Positions 1 to 7,455 of a stretch of 64,000 nt of DNA are shown here, in pieces. The stretch is from HNR sp040400085. Its GTDB lineage: Bacteria > Actinomycetota > Actinomycetes > Actinomycetales > Microbacteriaceae. Under the pieces are notes generated by a model. The model was not told where the DNA came from, did no database searches, and saw only the letters and a list, made by a program, of their open reading frames with translations. The position numbers and the translations under genes were made by a program. Location of the stretch: assembly GCA_040400085.1 (NCBI GenBank), contig JBBAQX010000001.1, forward strand, positions 141,070-205,069, written 5' to 3'. Numbering within the stretch: the first letter of the stretch is position 1; the number at the start of each line of letters is the position of its first letter.

Positions 1-79
1 TGGGATTGGGTAGACCAATCCCTACTACTTCGCTGATAGTCCATGCCCGTAGCTGTTCATGAATCCCGGATGCCGGCAT
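1..79 (-). CDS. Partial hypothetical protein (N-terminal part)
   Basis: Twenty-six codons are visible from an ATG at 79 (MPASGIHEQLRAW...) and the frame runs off the left edge without a stop. The start overlaps the stop of the gene upstream in a TGATG junction (77-81), a junction used repeatedly in this window, so translational coupling is likely. The fragment is too short to recognise a family and no function is proposed. Confidence 0.5.
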   Translation of the reverse strand, partial: MPASGIHEQLRAWTISEVVGIGLPNP

Positions 80-291
80 CAGAGGACTCCTTCCAAGATA
101 CGGATGAACCTGTTCATGGGTCGAAGGGAGGGGATAACGTGGGGCACGTAGCCTACCTCGGAAGACCCTGGGGCTGACGGCACATAGATCACAGCCCCCT
201 CTTCAAGGTGAGCATACCCCGCGCTTTCCTCCAGGTCTTCCCTGGGAATAACCAGAGCATGAACAGCCCCCACGGCTGCCCCCATGCTCAT
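79..291 (-). CDS. Small hypothetical protein, 70 aa
   Basis: I chose the ATG at 291 (MSMGAAVGAV...) because the complement reads CGTAGAG then five or six bases then ATG, the start-proximal element seen before many genes here. An in-frame ATG at 369 would add 26 Pro-rich residues but lacks that element. The protein has a hydrophobic first third, an acidic patch (REDLEESAGY) and a basic end, with no cysteine cluster or catalytic motif I can recognise. Its stop overlaps the start of the next gene. Function unknown. Confidence 0.55.
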   Translation of the reverse strand: MSMGAAVGAVHALVIPREDLEESAGYAHLEEGAVIYVPSAPGSSEVGYVPHVIPSLRPMNRFIRILEGVL

Positions 292-399
292 GGTTTCTCT
301 ACGACCCACCTGGCGAAGAAAAGGTGTGGGTGGCGGTGCCAGAAGGATTGGCCTGTTCGCGGGGGGCATACCTAGTGGGTAGCATAGGTGCCCCCGAAG

Positions 400-999
400 T
401 CACCAGTCCGAAGAAGAGCCGCCACCGCCCGAGTACCCCCCGCTGCTATCCGAAGACGAGTAGCTGGGGGTGCTGTCATAGGAGGGCGCCGTGTAGCTGG
501 AGCTACTGTCCGATGTTGAAGGGGCTGAGTAGCTGCTATCCGATGCCGAGGGTGCCGTGTAACTGCTGTCCGAAGTGGGCGAGGAGGGGGGCTTGCTATC
601 GTAAGCTGGCGGAGGGCTAGACGAGTCACTACCCCCGAAGGGGAAAGAGGACATGCCAGAGGTATCCAGACCATCCGAGGGGAAAGAGAAACCCCCCATG
701 TCCATCTCCATTTCCACCGTCGTCTGAACAACTTCAGACGACCCCTCCCCCCGGGAGACCCTGGTGGTCTTCATCACCATGGAGGGCTTTGAAGAGCCCT
801 TCATTGAAGAGAGCACCTTCTGCTCTTTGGCAGCCTGGGCCTGAACCTCTGCCCGGTGGGCTGCCTGATGCCTGAACGTCCGGTGAAACTCATCCTCAAG
901 TCGAGCTTCGGCTTCTTCTTGCTGACGCCGCTGATCCCGGATGAAGATGTACGTGATGGCGGTAACCACCAAGGCAAGCAACAACAACAGCCATTCCAT
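400..999 (-). CDS. Membrane-anchored Ser-rich low-complexity protein
   Basis: This 199-residue protein opens with a strongly hydrophobic segment (residues 2-20, MEWLLLLLALVV...) that looks like a membrane anchor, followed by a charged helix rich in Arg, Glu and Gln (about 21-60). The C-terminal half is Ser/Tyr/Pro/Gly-rich and contains imperfect repeats of the form SDSSYxAPS (about residues 140-185) before a GGGGSSSDW end. A single-span protein with a short N-terminal tail and a flexible cytoplasmic or periplasmic arm fits the sequence. No enzymatic domain is visible. It lies at the downstream end of a run of small minus-strand genes. A role at the cell envelope is inference only. Confidence 0.7.
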   Translation of the reverse strand: MEWLLLLLALVVTAITYIFIRDQRRQQEEAEARLEDEFHRTFRHQAAHRAEVQAQAAKEQKVLSSMKGSSKPSMVMKTTRVSRGEGSSEVVQTTVEMEMDMGGFSFPSDGLDTSGMSSFPFGGSDSSSPPPAYDSKPPSSPTSDSSYTAPSASDSSYSAPSTSDSSSSYTAPSYDSTPSYSSSDSSGGYSGGGGSSSDW

Positions 1000-1016
1000 T
1001 TGAATCCTTCTTTCGT

Positions 1017-1253
1017 TTACAGGTGCCGGGAAGCTTTACCCCGGAAGGCTCCCGTAGAGAGGTCTACGGTGATATTCCCAGCATACTCCGAGCGAGGCCC
1101 CACCACAATCTCTACAGCGAGGTCCACGGTCCCCGGACCCTCCCCGTAGAAGTCCAGGAGGACCCTGCCTTTCGAGCCATCCACCACGTAAGGGAGTTTC
1201 TTGGCCCGGATACGGACCAGGGCATCAGGGGAGAGGATCTTGGGGGACTTCAT
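1017..1253 (-). CDS. Small hypothetical protein, 78 aa
   Basis: The ATG at 1253 is preceded by CCCGTAGAGG about 10 bases upstream, the recurring gene-start element, which supports this start. The product (MKSPKILSPDALVRIRAKK...) looks beta-rich, with alternating hydrophobic stretches such as RVLLDFYGEG and TVDLAVEIVVG. No cysteines and no family signature are visible. It is spaced 11 bases from the stop of the upstream gene. Function unknown. Confidence 0.6.
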   Translation of the reverse strand: MKSPKILSPDALVRIRAKKLPYVVDGSKGRVLLDFYGEGPGTVDLAVEIVVGPRSEYAGNITVDLSTGAFRGKASRHL

Positions 1254-1264
1254 GGTACGGGCCT

Positions 1265-1558
1265 CTACGGGGTATAGGCGGTGTCTTTAAGATCAACTTT
1301 ACGGACAGGGCCCCGGCTTGAAGTCATGCTCTCTTTTTGCCGAACGTTGCCGTCAAAGGCCACGAAGTAGAGACGGCGCCCATCCTTCAAGGGGATACCG
1401 ATGTGTGGGGAGTTATCCGAGGTGATATCCACGAAAACCCCCCGAGGGGTGACCTCGACAACCCGGTGGCTGCTGACTCCCCTCCCCCAGGTCACCCAAT
1501 CCCCAGGCTTGTAGTACCGTTGGAGTTTCTTCCGCAGGGCCCGGCTGAGGTTTTTCAC
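1265..1558 (-). CDS. Hypothetical basic protein, GTG start
   Basis: The start is taken at GTG 1556-1558, which overlaps the TGA of the upstream 52-residue gene in a GTGA junction. A TTG two codons upstream is the other in-frame option. The 97-residue product has a basic N-terminus (KNLSRALRKKLQRYYK) followed by a small beta-rich stretch (GDWVTWGRGV...RVVEVTPRGVFVDI) that resembles an SH3-like or KOW-like barrel by pattern only. It may bind nucleic acid, but that is inference from charge and fold-like pattern; I do not recognise the family. Confidence 0.6.
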   Translation of the reverse strand: MKNLSRALRKKLQRYYKPGDWVTWGRGVSSHRVVEVTPRGVFVDITSDNSPHIGIPLKDGRRLYFVAFDGNVRQKESMTSSRGPVRKVDLKDTAYTP

Positions 1559-1713
1559 TCCCAACCCCGGCAGACCTTCTTGCCTTCCTGGCGAACCTTG
1601 GTCTCCAGGGCTTTCTCAACCGCGTTGCAGCCACGGCGAGGGCCATGCCCGTGACGGATGTTGAACATCTTGTGACCCGAAACTTGACCCTGAGCCTTTT
1701 TACCCGTGGACAT
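1555..1713 (-). CDS. Very small basic protein, 52 aa
   Basis: An ATG at 1713 opens a 52-codon frame (MSTGKKAQGQVSGHK...) ending at TGA 1555-1557. It overlaps the 3' end of the zinc-ribbon gene upstream by 14 bp and the GTG start of the next gene by 4 bp, so it fills what would otherwise be a 140-bp gap in a tightly packed operon. The product is strongly basic (about a quarter Lys, Arg and His) with two cysteines. The frame itself stays open further upstream, but that part is antisense-like and not accepted. Function unknown; possibly nucleic-acid binding. Confidence 0.5.
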   Translation of the reverse strand: MSTGKKAQGQVSGHKMFNIRHGHGPRRGCNAVEKALETKVRQEGKKVCRGWE

Positions 1714-1990
1714 GATTGGCGCCTTCCTGAGTGATGTTGGAGCAGTTAGGGCAGAGAGGGATGCCCCATCCCGTGAAGCGGATACTCTCGAACGAAGTCT
1801 CGACCTTGCACTCCTCGCAAAACCAACCCGGAGGGGGGCAAGGCACCGTAGGAGACGAACCCGGGATCGTTGCCACCATGGCCTCCAGGTCAAGGTCCAT
1901 GTTGATCTCGTCTTGGCACTTGGGGCACAGGTCAACAAGGTCCGTGACCTTCTCGAACAGGTCTTGGCAGCAGGGGCAGGCGGTGAACAT
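1700..1990 (-). CDS. Double zinc-ribbon protein
   Basis: The 96-residue product carries two clear zinc-ribbon half-site pairs: C5-x2-C8 with C22-x2-C25 (the latter in LCPKC), and C58-x2-C61 with C80-x2-C83 (FCEEC and LCPNC). Each pair of CxxC knuckles should hold one zinc ion. The ATG at 1990 is preceded by ACGTAGAGATAGCC, one of the best copies of the gene-start element in the window. Small zinc-ribbon proteins in phages often bind nucleic acid or host transcription proteins, but nothing here identifies the partner. Confidence 0.75.
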   Translation of the reverse strand: MFTACPCCQDLFEKVTDLVDLCPKCQDEINMDLDLEAMVATIPGSSPTVPCPPPGWFCEECKVETSFESIRFTGWGIPLCPNCSNITQEGANHVHG

Positions 1991-2013
1991 GGCTATCTCT
2001 ACGTACGTGGGAT

Positions 2014-2502
2014 TCAGGGTTTAGGACTTTTCTTGGCTTGCCGATGATTCGCGATCAACGTCCCCAAGTCCCCGCCCCCCAAGAGAACCTTGGCAGCCTC
2101 CACCATGGAACGAGCCCACTCATCGGTGATGGTATCCGCAGCCCGGCTGGGGCTGTTGTTCTTCGCTTCACCGCAGCCCCACCGGTAGACATCCGATCCG
2201 TGCTTGGTCCCCGCGTAAAACAGGACTTGTTCGAGGCGCACACAGAAAGCTTCCTTGGTGACCGCCCACATACGGGGACACCTGGCCATCTGCTCCAGGT
2301 CCCCCAAAGGGTCCAAGCTACCGTGGGGTACACCCTGACCCATGCTAGCGATTCTGGTTTCCGTGACCCGTCGCTGAGTCACAGCCCATCTAGCCTGTTC
2401 TTCCGGAGACAGAGGAGGCTTCTCCGGTTGGGGTGGACGAACCGCCTCAGGTGAAGGGAGATTCAAGGGAGCCGTCGTATTCGGAGTCAGATAGGGATTC
2501 AT
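2014..2502 (-). CDS. Hypothetical protein, 162 aa
   Basis: The N-terminal 40 residues are Pro-rich and probably disordered (MNPYLTPNTTAPLNLPSP...), followed by a helical charged region and a segment with three cysteines (RCPRMW, FCVRLE, WGCGEA). The C-terminal half is predicted helical by eye (TITDEWARSMVEAAKVLLGG). It overlaps the 3' end of the upstream membrane protein by 56 bp. No recognised domain; function unknown. Confidence 0.65.
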   Translation of the reverse strand: MNPYLTPNTTAPLNLPSPEAVRPPQPEKPPLSPEEQARWAVTQRRVTETRIASMGQGVPHGSLDPLGDLEQMARCPRMWAVTKEAFCVRLEQVLFYAGTKHGSDVYRWGCGEAKNNSPSRAADTITDEWARSMVEAAKVLLGGGDLGTLIANHRQAKKSPKP

Positions 2503-3085
2503 GTTGGGTTTCCCGATAGGGTCCTTCCAGGAGAACTCGGGCCATATCCAGGCCCATGCCGTACCACACAGGATCTTGCAAGCTCGTAGGTGTGGGGTCG
2601 TTCTCCCCTCGTTCTGGGGAGTAGCCAGCTACAACCCCGGACTCAAAAGCCGCTATGCAAGACCTCTGGTCCCCGGGGATGTACCTTGCGGGTACCCCGA
2701 AGACTTCCTCGAAGATGTAGTAGAAGTCTCCCCGTTCCAAGTCCCGATGTATGGCCGGCTGGTGTCTGAGAAGCCATGCCCCGAAGGGGTCTACCGCCTG
2801 GCTCTGCCCGTTCAAAACAAAGCCATCCTCTGTCAAAAGGACCCCGTAGACCCCTGGCATGACAACGAGACCCTGAAGTCTGGCCCAGACAACAGCCTCC
2901 AGCATGGATTCCATGAAGGGGATAGGGTCTGGGGTTGGCGCCCACTTTCTCGCCTCAGGCTCACGCCAGCGCTCTTCTTCCAAGTAGTCTGCAATCGTCT
3001 CCCCTATCCAATGCACAACATTGACGATCACAACAAGGGCCAAGGCTATGGCAATAAGGGCCAGGACGACTTTACCCGGAGTCAT
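2447..3085 (-). CDS. Single-span membrane protein, 212 aa
   Basis: I chose the ATG at 3085 (MTPGKVVLALIAIALAL...) because it is directly preceded by GGTGTAGGGGGGGCT, matching other start regions here, and because it removes an overlap with the upstream gene; a TTG at 3136 would add 17 residues. Residues about 5-27 form a hydrophobic membrane segment. The remainder is soluble, acidic and aromatic, with no recognised motif (PYGVLL..., FYYIFEEVFG...). A membrane-tethered cytoplasmic domain is likely. Function unknown. Confidence 0.65.
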   Translation of the reverse strand: MTPGKVVLALIAIALALVVIVNVVHWIGETIADYLEEERWREPEARKWAPTPDPIPFMESMLEAVVWARLQGLVVMPGVYGVLLTEDGFVLNGQSQAVDPFGAWLLRHQPAIHRDLERGDFYYIFEEVFGVPARYIPGDQRSCIAAFESGVVAGYSPERGENDPTPTSLQDPVWYGMGLDMARVLLEGPYRETQHESLSDSEYDGSLESPFT

Positions 3086-3093
3086 AGCCCCCC

Positions 3094-3564
3094 CTACACC
3101 ATGGGGGCTAAACTCGTCTTCTGAGCGTCTAGCCAACGGGCAATCTCTGAGACGGCCCGCCGGTCATCGCAGAACAAGGCTGAGAACAGCTTACCCAGGT
3201 CATCGTAGACCTTCGGCCCTGTCCCCGGGGTAGCTTCGGCAGCTATCCTGTAGCGAGGGTCGAGTATCCGGTACCCGTAGTTGCAACCCTCCCTCTCCGA
3301 CACCACCAGGGTTGCCAGGTAGGACCCCGCAGAAAAGGGGGAGCCGTTGGTGGTCAGGTCCGAAGGGCAGACGACACCGTACGAACCGTAACGGTCTGCC
3401 GCCCACACCTCAAAAGGGATGACCCTCTTGTGGGTGTTGTCTGGCAGGTAGAAGACATCTACCTCCAACACTCTACAATCCAAGAAGGTGGAGGTCCCCC
3501 CTCCCGTCTTGCGGATCTTGGGAAGCAAGGCTTGCGCCCGGAAACTCAAATCTTCGATGGACAT
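3094..3564 (-). CDS. Hypothetical protein, 156 aa
   Basis: The start ATG at 3564 has GACGTAGAGCAACCC immediately upstream, the recurrent start element. The product mixes beta-like stretches (STFLDCRVLEVDVFYL, YLATLVVSE) with a helical C-terminus (KLFSALFCDDRRAVSEIARWLDAQ). It contains three or four scattered cysteines without a metal-site spacing. No family is recognised. It is followed after 8 bases by the start of the membrane protein gene, so the two are probably co-transcribed. Confidence 0.65.
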   Translation of the reverse strand: MSIEDLSFRAQALLPKIRKTGGGTSTFLDCRVLEVDVFYLPDNTHKRVIPFEVWAADRYGSYGVVCPSDLTTNGSPFSAGSYLATLVVSEREGCNYGYRILDPRYRIAAEATPGTGPKVYDDLGKLFSALFCDDRRAVSEIARWLDAQKTSLAPMV

Positions 3565-3594
3565 GGGTTGCTCTACGTCCGGGGCCCACCGGAA

Positions 3595-3858
3595 TTAGGA
3601 CTCGCTTTTGATAGCCCGGTCGAGCCAAGCCAGAGAACCTTCCAAGGTCAGACCCTTCTGGTGGGTCTCCACAGACCCACCCCTCTGGCTTGAAGGTAGG
3701 ACGTAAAGGAGGGCGCCTTCAAACCCATGCCGCAGGTTTCGGTCATGGGGCGCCAGGTCAAAGGCAAGGCCCATGAGAGACTTGGTGGGGTCTTCCTGGA
3801 TAGCCTTGCGGGCTGCTTTCAGCATATCCAGGACCGTGGCGCACTTGGGGGTCGGCAT
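3595..3858 (-). CDS. Small hypothetical protein, 87 aa
   Basis: The ATG at 3858 is preceded by GGTGTAGGGGGGAC, nearly identical to the region before the AAA+ gene at 12678, which fixes the start; a longer frame upstream to 4008 is rejected as out-of-gene reading. The product (MPTPKCATVLDMLKAARKA...) is largely helical, with a basic amphipathic N-terminus. It has no recognised motif and ends 30 bp before the next start. Function unknown. Confidence 0.65.
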   Translation of the reverse strand: MPTPKCATVLDMLKAARKAIQEDPTKSLMGLAFDLAPHDRNLRHGFEGALLYVLPSSQRGGSVETHQKGLTLEGSLAWLDRAIKSES

Positions 3859-3874
3859 GTCCCCCCTACACCGC

Positions 3875-4255
3875 CTACAGGGAAGAGGCGGGCTTACGTT
3901 GGGGCGGGTAGACCTTGTTCTTTTCCTTTCGGAAAGAAGCCAACACGCTAGCGGCTGACCTCTCCTTCTCGGATAGGATCTGCTCGTACTTTGCCAGGAA
4001 CAGATCAATAGCTACATAGGGGTCCGCGGCGTACTGCTCCCGGTAAACCTTGGTCTTGTAGGGGGCCGGGTTGACGTGGGGGTTGTAGCCAGACTTCTGA
4101 ACAGGGTGGCGATGAGCCACAACCCAGAAGTGACCCTGAATCTCGTTTCCTTGGGGGTCAACGGTGTCTATCCACTCCTGGGCCATGCTCAGGTCACCCC
4201 CCGTGGCCCGTTGAAGCTTGCACAGCAAAAGGTAGACGCTATCCAGGTCAGACAT
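3875..4255 (-). CDS. Hypothetical protein, 126 aa
   Basis: Start at ATG 4255 is supported by CCGGAGG about 10 bases upstream. The product (MSDLDSVYLLLCKLQ...) has a helical start, a central beta-like segment (GHFWVVAHRHPVQ) and a highly charged C-terminus (KYEQILSEKERSAASVLASF). No catalytic or metal-binding pattern is visible. It starts 4 bases after the stop of the gene upstream. Function unknown. Confidence 0.65.
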   Translation of the reverse strand: MSDLDSVYLLLCKLQRATGGDLSMAQEWIDTVDPQGNEIQGHFWVVAHRHPVQKSGYNPHVNPAPYKTKVYREQYAADPYVAIDLFLAKYEQILSEKERSAASVLASFRKEKNKVYPPQRKPASSL

Positions 4256-4259
4256 GGAA

Positions 4260-4658
4260 TCAAAGCCTCCGGAGGGAAGAGGTAAGCGGGGGTTCCTTTG
4301 AGACGGTAGCCGCCGGTTCCGTGATGAGTCGCTCCAGGACAGCAGCCTCCTTGCCGAACGAGTTAAGCTTTTCGGTTGCCCGGTGAGCCTGGGTGACCAG
4401 GTGCTTATGTTCCTCTGCCAGGTACTTACGGATAGCCATTCCAGGTGTTTCAGCCCCGGTCCAACCGCATTTCTTGTAGCTCCCATCTCCCTGGACGAGG
4501 GTGACGAACCACCGAAGCACCGTCATGTAATCGTCCCGAGGGCTATCAGGGTCCGGGACCGCTACCTCCTCGTAGGTTAGCTGAGCCAGGTGCCCAGAAA
4601 TGCGGCGTAGCTGTTCAAGAACTCTGGCCAGGTGTTTCAGGTCCAAGGAGTCGGGCAT
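4260..4658 (-). CDS. Hypothetical helical protein, 132 aa
   Basis: The ATG at 4658 follows CGGTGTAGAGCTTCACACC, a clean copy of the start element that overlaps the stop codon of the VWA gene upstream. The product is mostly alpha-helical (HLARVLEQLRRISGHLAQL; KYLAEEHKHLVTQAHRATEKL) with two cysteines absent from a metal pattern. It could be a small helical bundle; no family recognised. It sits directly downstream of the VWA gene and may share its transcript or use its own promoter. Confidence 0.65.
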   Translation of the reverse strand: MPDSLDLKHLARVLEQLRRISGHLAQLTYEEVAVPDPDSPRDDYMTVLRWFVTLVQGDGSYKKCGWTGAETPGMAIRKYLAEEHKHLVTQAHRATEKLNSFGKEAAVLERLITEPAATVSKEPPLTSSLRRL

Positions 4659-4669
4659 GGTGTGAAGCT

Positions 4670-7048
4670 CTACACCGTTAAATGGCCAAAGGCCCCCGCG
4701 TAGAGAGGGCCTTTGGGGTTTCTGCTGACGGGGTTGGGTAAGAGGTCTACCCGGACTTCTTCCATCTTGAAGGTTACCGGGATGACCAGACCATCGGGGG
4801 CGGAGAAGTTGAGGGTGTTCTCTTCGATGCTCTTGAACTCAGAGAACCAGACCTGGCCCACGATGACAGCGAACTTGACCCGGGCTATCTGACGGAGAAG
4901 AGACCGGGTCCGGGTGACGGACTCCCCGGCCTTCTGCCGGAGAAATGCCTCGAACCCTTCCTCCTTGGAAGCTTTCTCACAGGTCTCCACAGCGGTCACC
5001 ATCATGGAGCCTGCCGTGGTGAGCTTGCCTTTCTTGGCCTGAACGTCAGCCACCTTGGGCAGGGTCGAGAGCCCCTTGAGAGCCACGCCAAGCTCCTTGG
5101 CCATGTAGAAGTCCGTGGCCGCCGCAGCCACCGTCTTCGGAGAGAAGCCACCGTAATCGGTGATGCCTTGCTCCTTGAGCCAGGTAGCGAACTCATCGCC
5201 GTAGAGGGCAGCGTAGCCCTGGCTCTTCTTGGGGAAGTGGGTGTCCAGGTACCCCTTGAAGACCTTCTGTTCTGCGCGTGCTTTGGTCAGGTCATAGTAG
5301 AGGCTGGCAAGGGCGTTGGCGCTGGCCCCCTTGATCATCTTCCGGTTGACCACGGGGAGACCCTTGAGGTTGATCAGGACCACATCCGACCCGGGAACAT
5401 CCTCCAGACGATCCGGGATTGCTTTGGCAAGCTTTGCCCGGGAGTCAGCCGCCAGCTTGACGGGGAGGGTCTCGATATTGACCATCCCGTCTTTGATGAC
5501 CGTGTAGTTACGGTGGATGAAGGTGAACACGGGGCCGCCCAGGATGCTCTTGTACTGCTCCGGGACCCGGTCCCCGAGGTCAACGGTGCCTTCCATCTTC
5601 ACCAGAAACGAGACGTTGGGCCGGTCTTCGTTGTAGGTGAGGTTGGAGATGCTGTAGCCCTCTTCCTTCCCTTCCTCCGAAGGAACGAACTTGAGCCCCT
5701 CGCTCTTGGTATCCAGGATCTCTGCCAGCCTGGCTTGGAGTTTCTTGGCAGCCGCCAGACTCGGCTTCTTGGCCAGGTCTTCGTTGATCTTGTCGATCTC
5801 TTCCACCTCTGCGGTGGTCAGACGCGAAGAGGCGGATTCCTGGGCCCGACCGATCCGGTTGTACCGGAAGGCAGGGCTTTGGACCATGACGCGGTTACGG
5901 TCATCGCCGCTCAGGATATCCAGAAGGTCCAGGACCGTGAAAGCGTCCTCTGCCGGAACCCTCTTGGGGTCGTAACCCCGGACCAAGCGTGCCTTGGGGT
6001 CAAAGGCCGCTTCCTTGCTGATGGCCATGAAGTCTGTGTACTTCTGCTTGCCGAAGCACCCGGAGAAGTCATCGATCAGGCGGACATCGCCCAGGACCGA
6101 CAGGATCGGGTAGATCACTTCCGGCTTGCCGCGAAGAGCGAAGAGGGAGAGCGCCGAATAGGCAGCCTCTTTGGCCTGGTCCACACCATCGCTGAACGGA
6201 CGCGAGGTGCCATCCGAGGTAGGGCTCAGGTACCAAACCTCATTGAGCCCCTTCGGAAGGCTGACCACCCCCTTCTCGACCTCGAACGAGACGAGGTCCT
6301 TGCCGTCTTTGCCAAAGACGAACCCCCCGATCACGTCGTCGCGGACACCCACTTCCACGCGACCGATCCCAGAAGCCGTGGCTTTGCGGCTCATGACCCC
6401 CTCCATCGCGGGAGCGTAGGAAGAGAAGCCGTCAGCAAAGATGTGGGTCCCGCCCATCTTGGTCGCCATGTCAGTCAGCAGGCTACGATCTGCATAGTAG
6501 CCATACTCGACCACCGCCGCAGCGTTGACCTGGCTCTTGAGGGCCGAGACCGCTTTCAGGATCTCCCCCCGGCCCCAGGCGTTGTCGCAGCCATCCGAAA
6601 GGAAGAAGAAGGACACGGCACCAGGCCCCTTCTTGCTCATGAGGCGGGTGATGACCTTGCTCGCCTCCTCCAGGGGTTCCTTGAACCCCGTGGCGCCCAC
6701 CGGACGCAACCACCGGTCCAGGGCCTTGTTGATCGTGGCCAGGCCCCCAGCGTTGTTCGCCGGTTCGCCCTCCATGAGAACACCGTACTCGCCCCGGCCG
6801 CTGAACCAGACCATCGAAACCGTGTCCTGGTCCCCCAGGAGCTTGGGGAGCTTGGACTTGATGTGTTCGCGGATTTGGCTGAGAGACCCGCTCATGCTGC
6901 CTGAGCAGTCGATCACGAAAACGTGGTGGGTGGGTACCTCCACAGGCTTGGCGGCGACCTTGGCGTGGGAGTCCACGACCAGGTGCGCTAGGAAGAGGTT
7001 GTTTGCGATCTTGTAGTGGGTGGTCGTGGTCTTGGTCGCGGTTGTCAT
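4670..7048 (-). CDS. von Willebrand factor A domain protein
   Basis: This 792-residue protein has an N-terminal VWA domain at about residues 40-220. The metal-ion-dependent adhesion site is complete: DxSxS at D47-C-S49-G-S51, a Thr near T120 (GATGF) and an Asp in SDG at D152. VWA domains bind partner proteins through a divalent metal and often act with AAA+ ATPases. The remaining 550 residues are unrecognised, with a charged helical middle (about 410-470) and a beta-rich end. No signal peptide is visible, so it should be cytoplasmic. It has a 105-bp leader with one GTAGAGG element far upstream (7123-7132) and a GGTGTAC near the ATG. An AAA+ gene and a J-domain gene follow upstream in the same strand block, suggesting a shared chaperone-like function, which is inference. 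Confidence 0.85.
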   Translation of the reverse strand: MTTATKTTTTHYKIANNLFLAHLVVDSHAKVAAKPVEVPTHHVFVIDCSGSMSGSLSQIREHIKSKLPKLLGDQDTVSMVWFSGRGEYGVLMEGEPANNAGGLATINKALDRWLRPVGATGFKEPLEEASKVITRLMSKKGPGAVSFFFLSDGCDNAWGRGEILKAVSALKSQVNAAAVVEYGYYADRSLLTDMATKMGGTHIFADGFSSYAPAMEGVMSRKATASGIGRVEVGVRDDVIGGFVFGKDGKDLVSFEVEKGVVSLPKGLNEVWYLSPTSDGTSRPFSDGVDQAKEAAYSALSLFALRGKPEVIYPILSVLGDVRLIDDFSGCFGKQKYTDFMAISKEAAFDPKARLVRGYDPKRVPAEDAFTVLDLLDILSGDDRNRVMVQSPAFRYNRIGRAQESASSRLTTAEVEEIDKINEDLAKKPSLAAAKKLQARLAEILDTKSEGLKFVPSEEGKEEGYSISNLTYNEDRPNVSFLVKMEGTVDLGDRVPEQYKSILGGPVFTFIHRNYTVIKDGMVNIETLPVKLAADSRAKLAKAIPDRLEDVPGSDVVLINLKGLPVVNRKMIKGASANALASLYYDLTKARAEQKVFKGYLDTHFPKKSQGYAALYGDEFATWLKEQGITDYGGFSPKTVAAAATDFYMAKELGVALKGLSTLPKVADVQAKKGKLTTAGSMMVTAVETCEKASKEEGFEAFLRQKAGESVTRTRSLLRQIARVKFAVIVGQVWFSEFKSIEENTLNFSAPDGLVIPVTFKMEEVRVDLLPNPVSRNPKGPLYAGAFGHLTV
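4686..4716 (-). terminator. Hairpin at the 3' end of the VWA gene
   Basis: A perfect 10-bp inverted repeat, CCAAAGGCCC at 4686-4695 and GGGCCTTTGG at 4707-4716, with an 11-base loop lies inside the last codons of the VWA gene. On the minus strand it is followed by CCATTTAACGG, only a weak T-tract. It may be a terminator or an mRNA 3'-end stabiliser just before the start element of the next gene. Confidence 0.4.
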
Positions 7049-7122
7049 GGCTTGTTCAAGTACACCTTACGGCGTGGTTGCGAGAGAGGGAAGGGACAGG
7101 GTATGTCCGGAGGAGAGTAAGA

Positions 7123-7132
7123 CCTCTACGCG
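7123..7132 (-). promoter_or_regulatory. GTAGAGG element in the VWA leader
   Basis: The complement reads CGCGTAGAGG at 7123-7132, about 75-85 bases before the VWA start codon and between genes. Because it is too distant to act as a ribosome binding site for that gene, it suggests the element can have another role, such as marking a promoter or RNA processing site. This is an inference from position. Confidence 0.3.
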
Positions 7133-7153
7133 AAGCCCCACCCCCTTTCAGAG

Positions 7154-7455
7154 CTAGTTGTTGAGAATGTTTGGGATGCACCCAAGGGTCTTGTAGATAT
7201 CCGCGTAGGTGGCTTCCACAGCCTCAATGCTGGTAGGGACCAGCACGATGGTCATGGCGTGGTCGTCAGGCTTTCGGTAGAAGTTGGCTTCTGCTTGAAA
7301 GCCGCCTATGTAATCTCCCTCCGGGAGGTACCAGTAAATGTCGATGAAGTAGAGCTTCTGGTCCCCTTCCCAGACTGTCTTCTGGTAGAGGTCCTTTTTT
7401 CGTGAACGCAAGGATACTTACGGTATCCTGCGGCAAGTATGTCGTCGATGGTCAT
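7154..7455 (-). CDS. Small protein read across a -1 frameshift at A6
   Basis: The ATG at 7455 overlaps a TGA in ATGA and starts MTIDDILAAGYRKY..., but that frame soon turns out of register. A -1 shift in the run of six A on the coding strand (7395-7400, codons GAA-AAA then AAG) joins it to the frame that ends at 7154, giving a coherent 100-residue protein (...HEKKDLYQKTV...IPNILNN) with a beta-rich middle. The downstream frame alone would need a TTG start at 7411. Either programmed slippage on AAAAAAG, a true frameshift mutation or a one-base homopolymer error explains it. No family is recognised. Confidence 0.5.

Noticed and set aside
1714..1938. Upstream continuation of the 52-residue gene frame
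   Set aside because: It lies inside the zinc-ribbon gene in another frame and is Arg/Ser-rich as expected for a shadow; only the part from ATG 1713 was accepted.
4940..4970. TTCGAACCC-like tRNA T-loop pattern
   Set aside because: It lies within the VWA gene, and no acceptor stem or anticodon arm can be drawn around it. I saw no convincing tRNA elsewhere.
5168..6904. 578-codon plus-strand open frame
   Set aside because: It is antisense to the VWA gene, has no motif or ribosome site, and the composition is that of a reverse-complement frame; the VWA domain is clear on the other strand.
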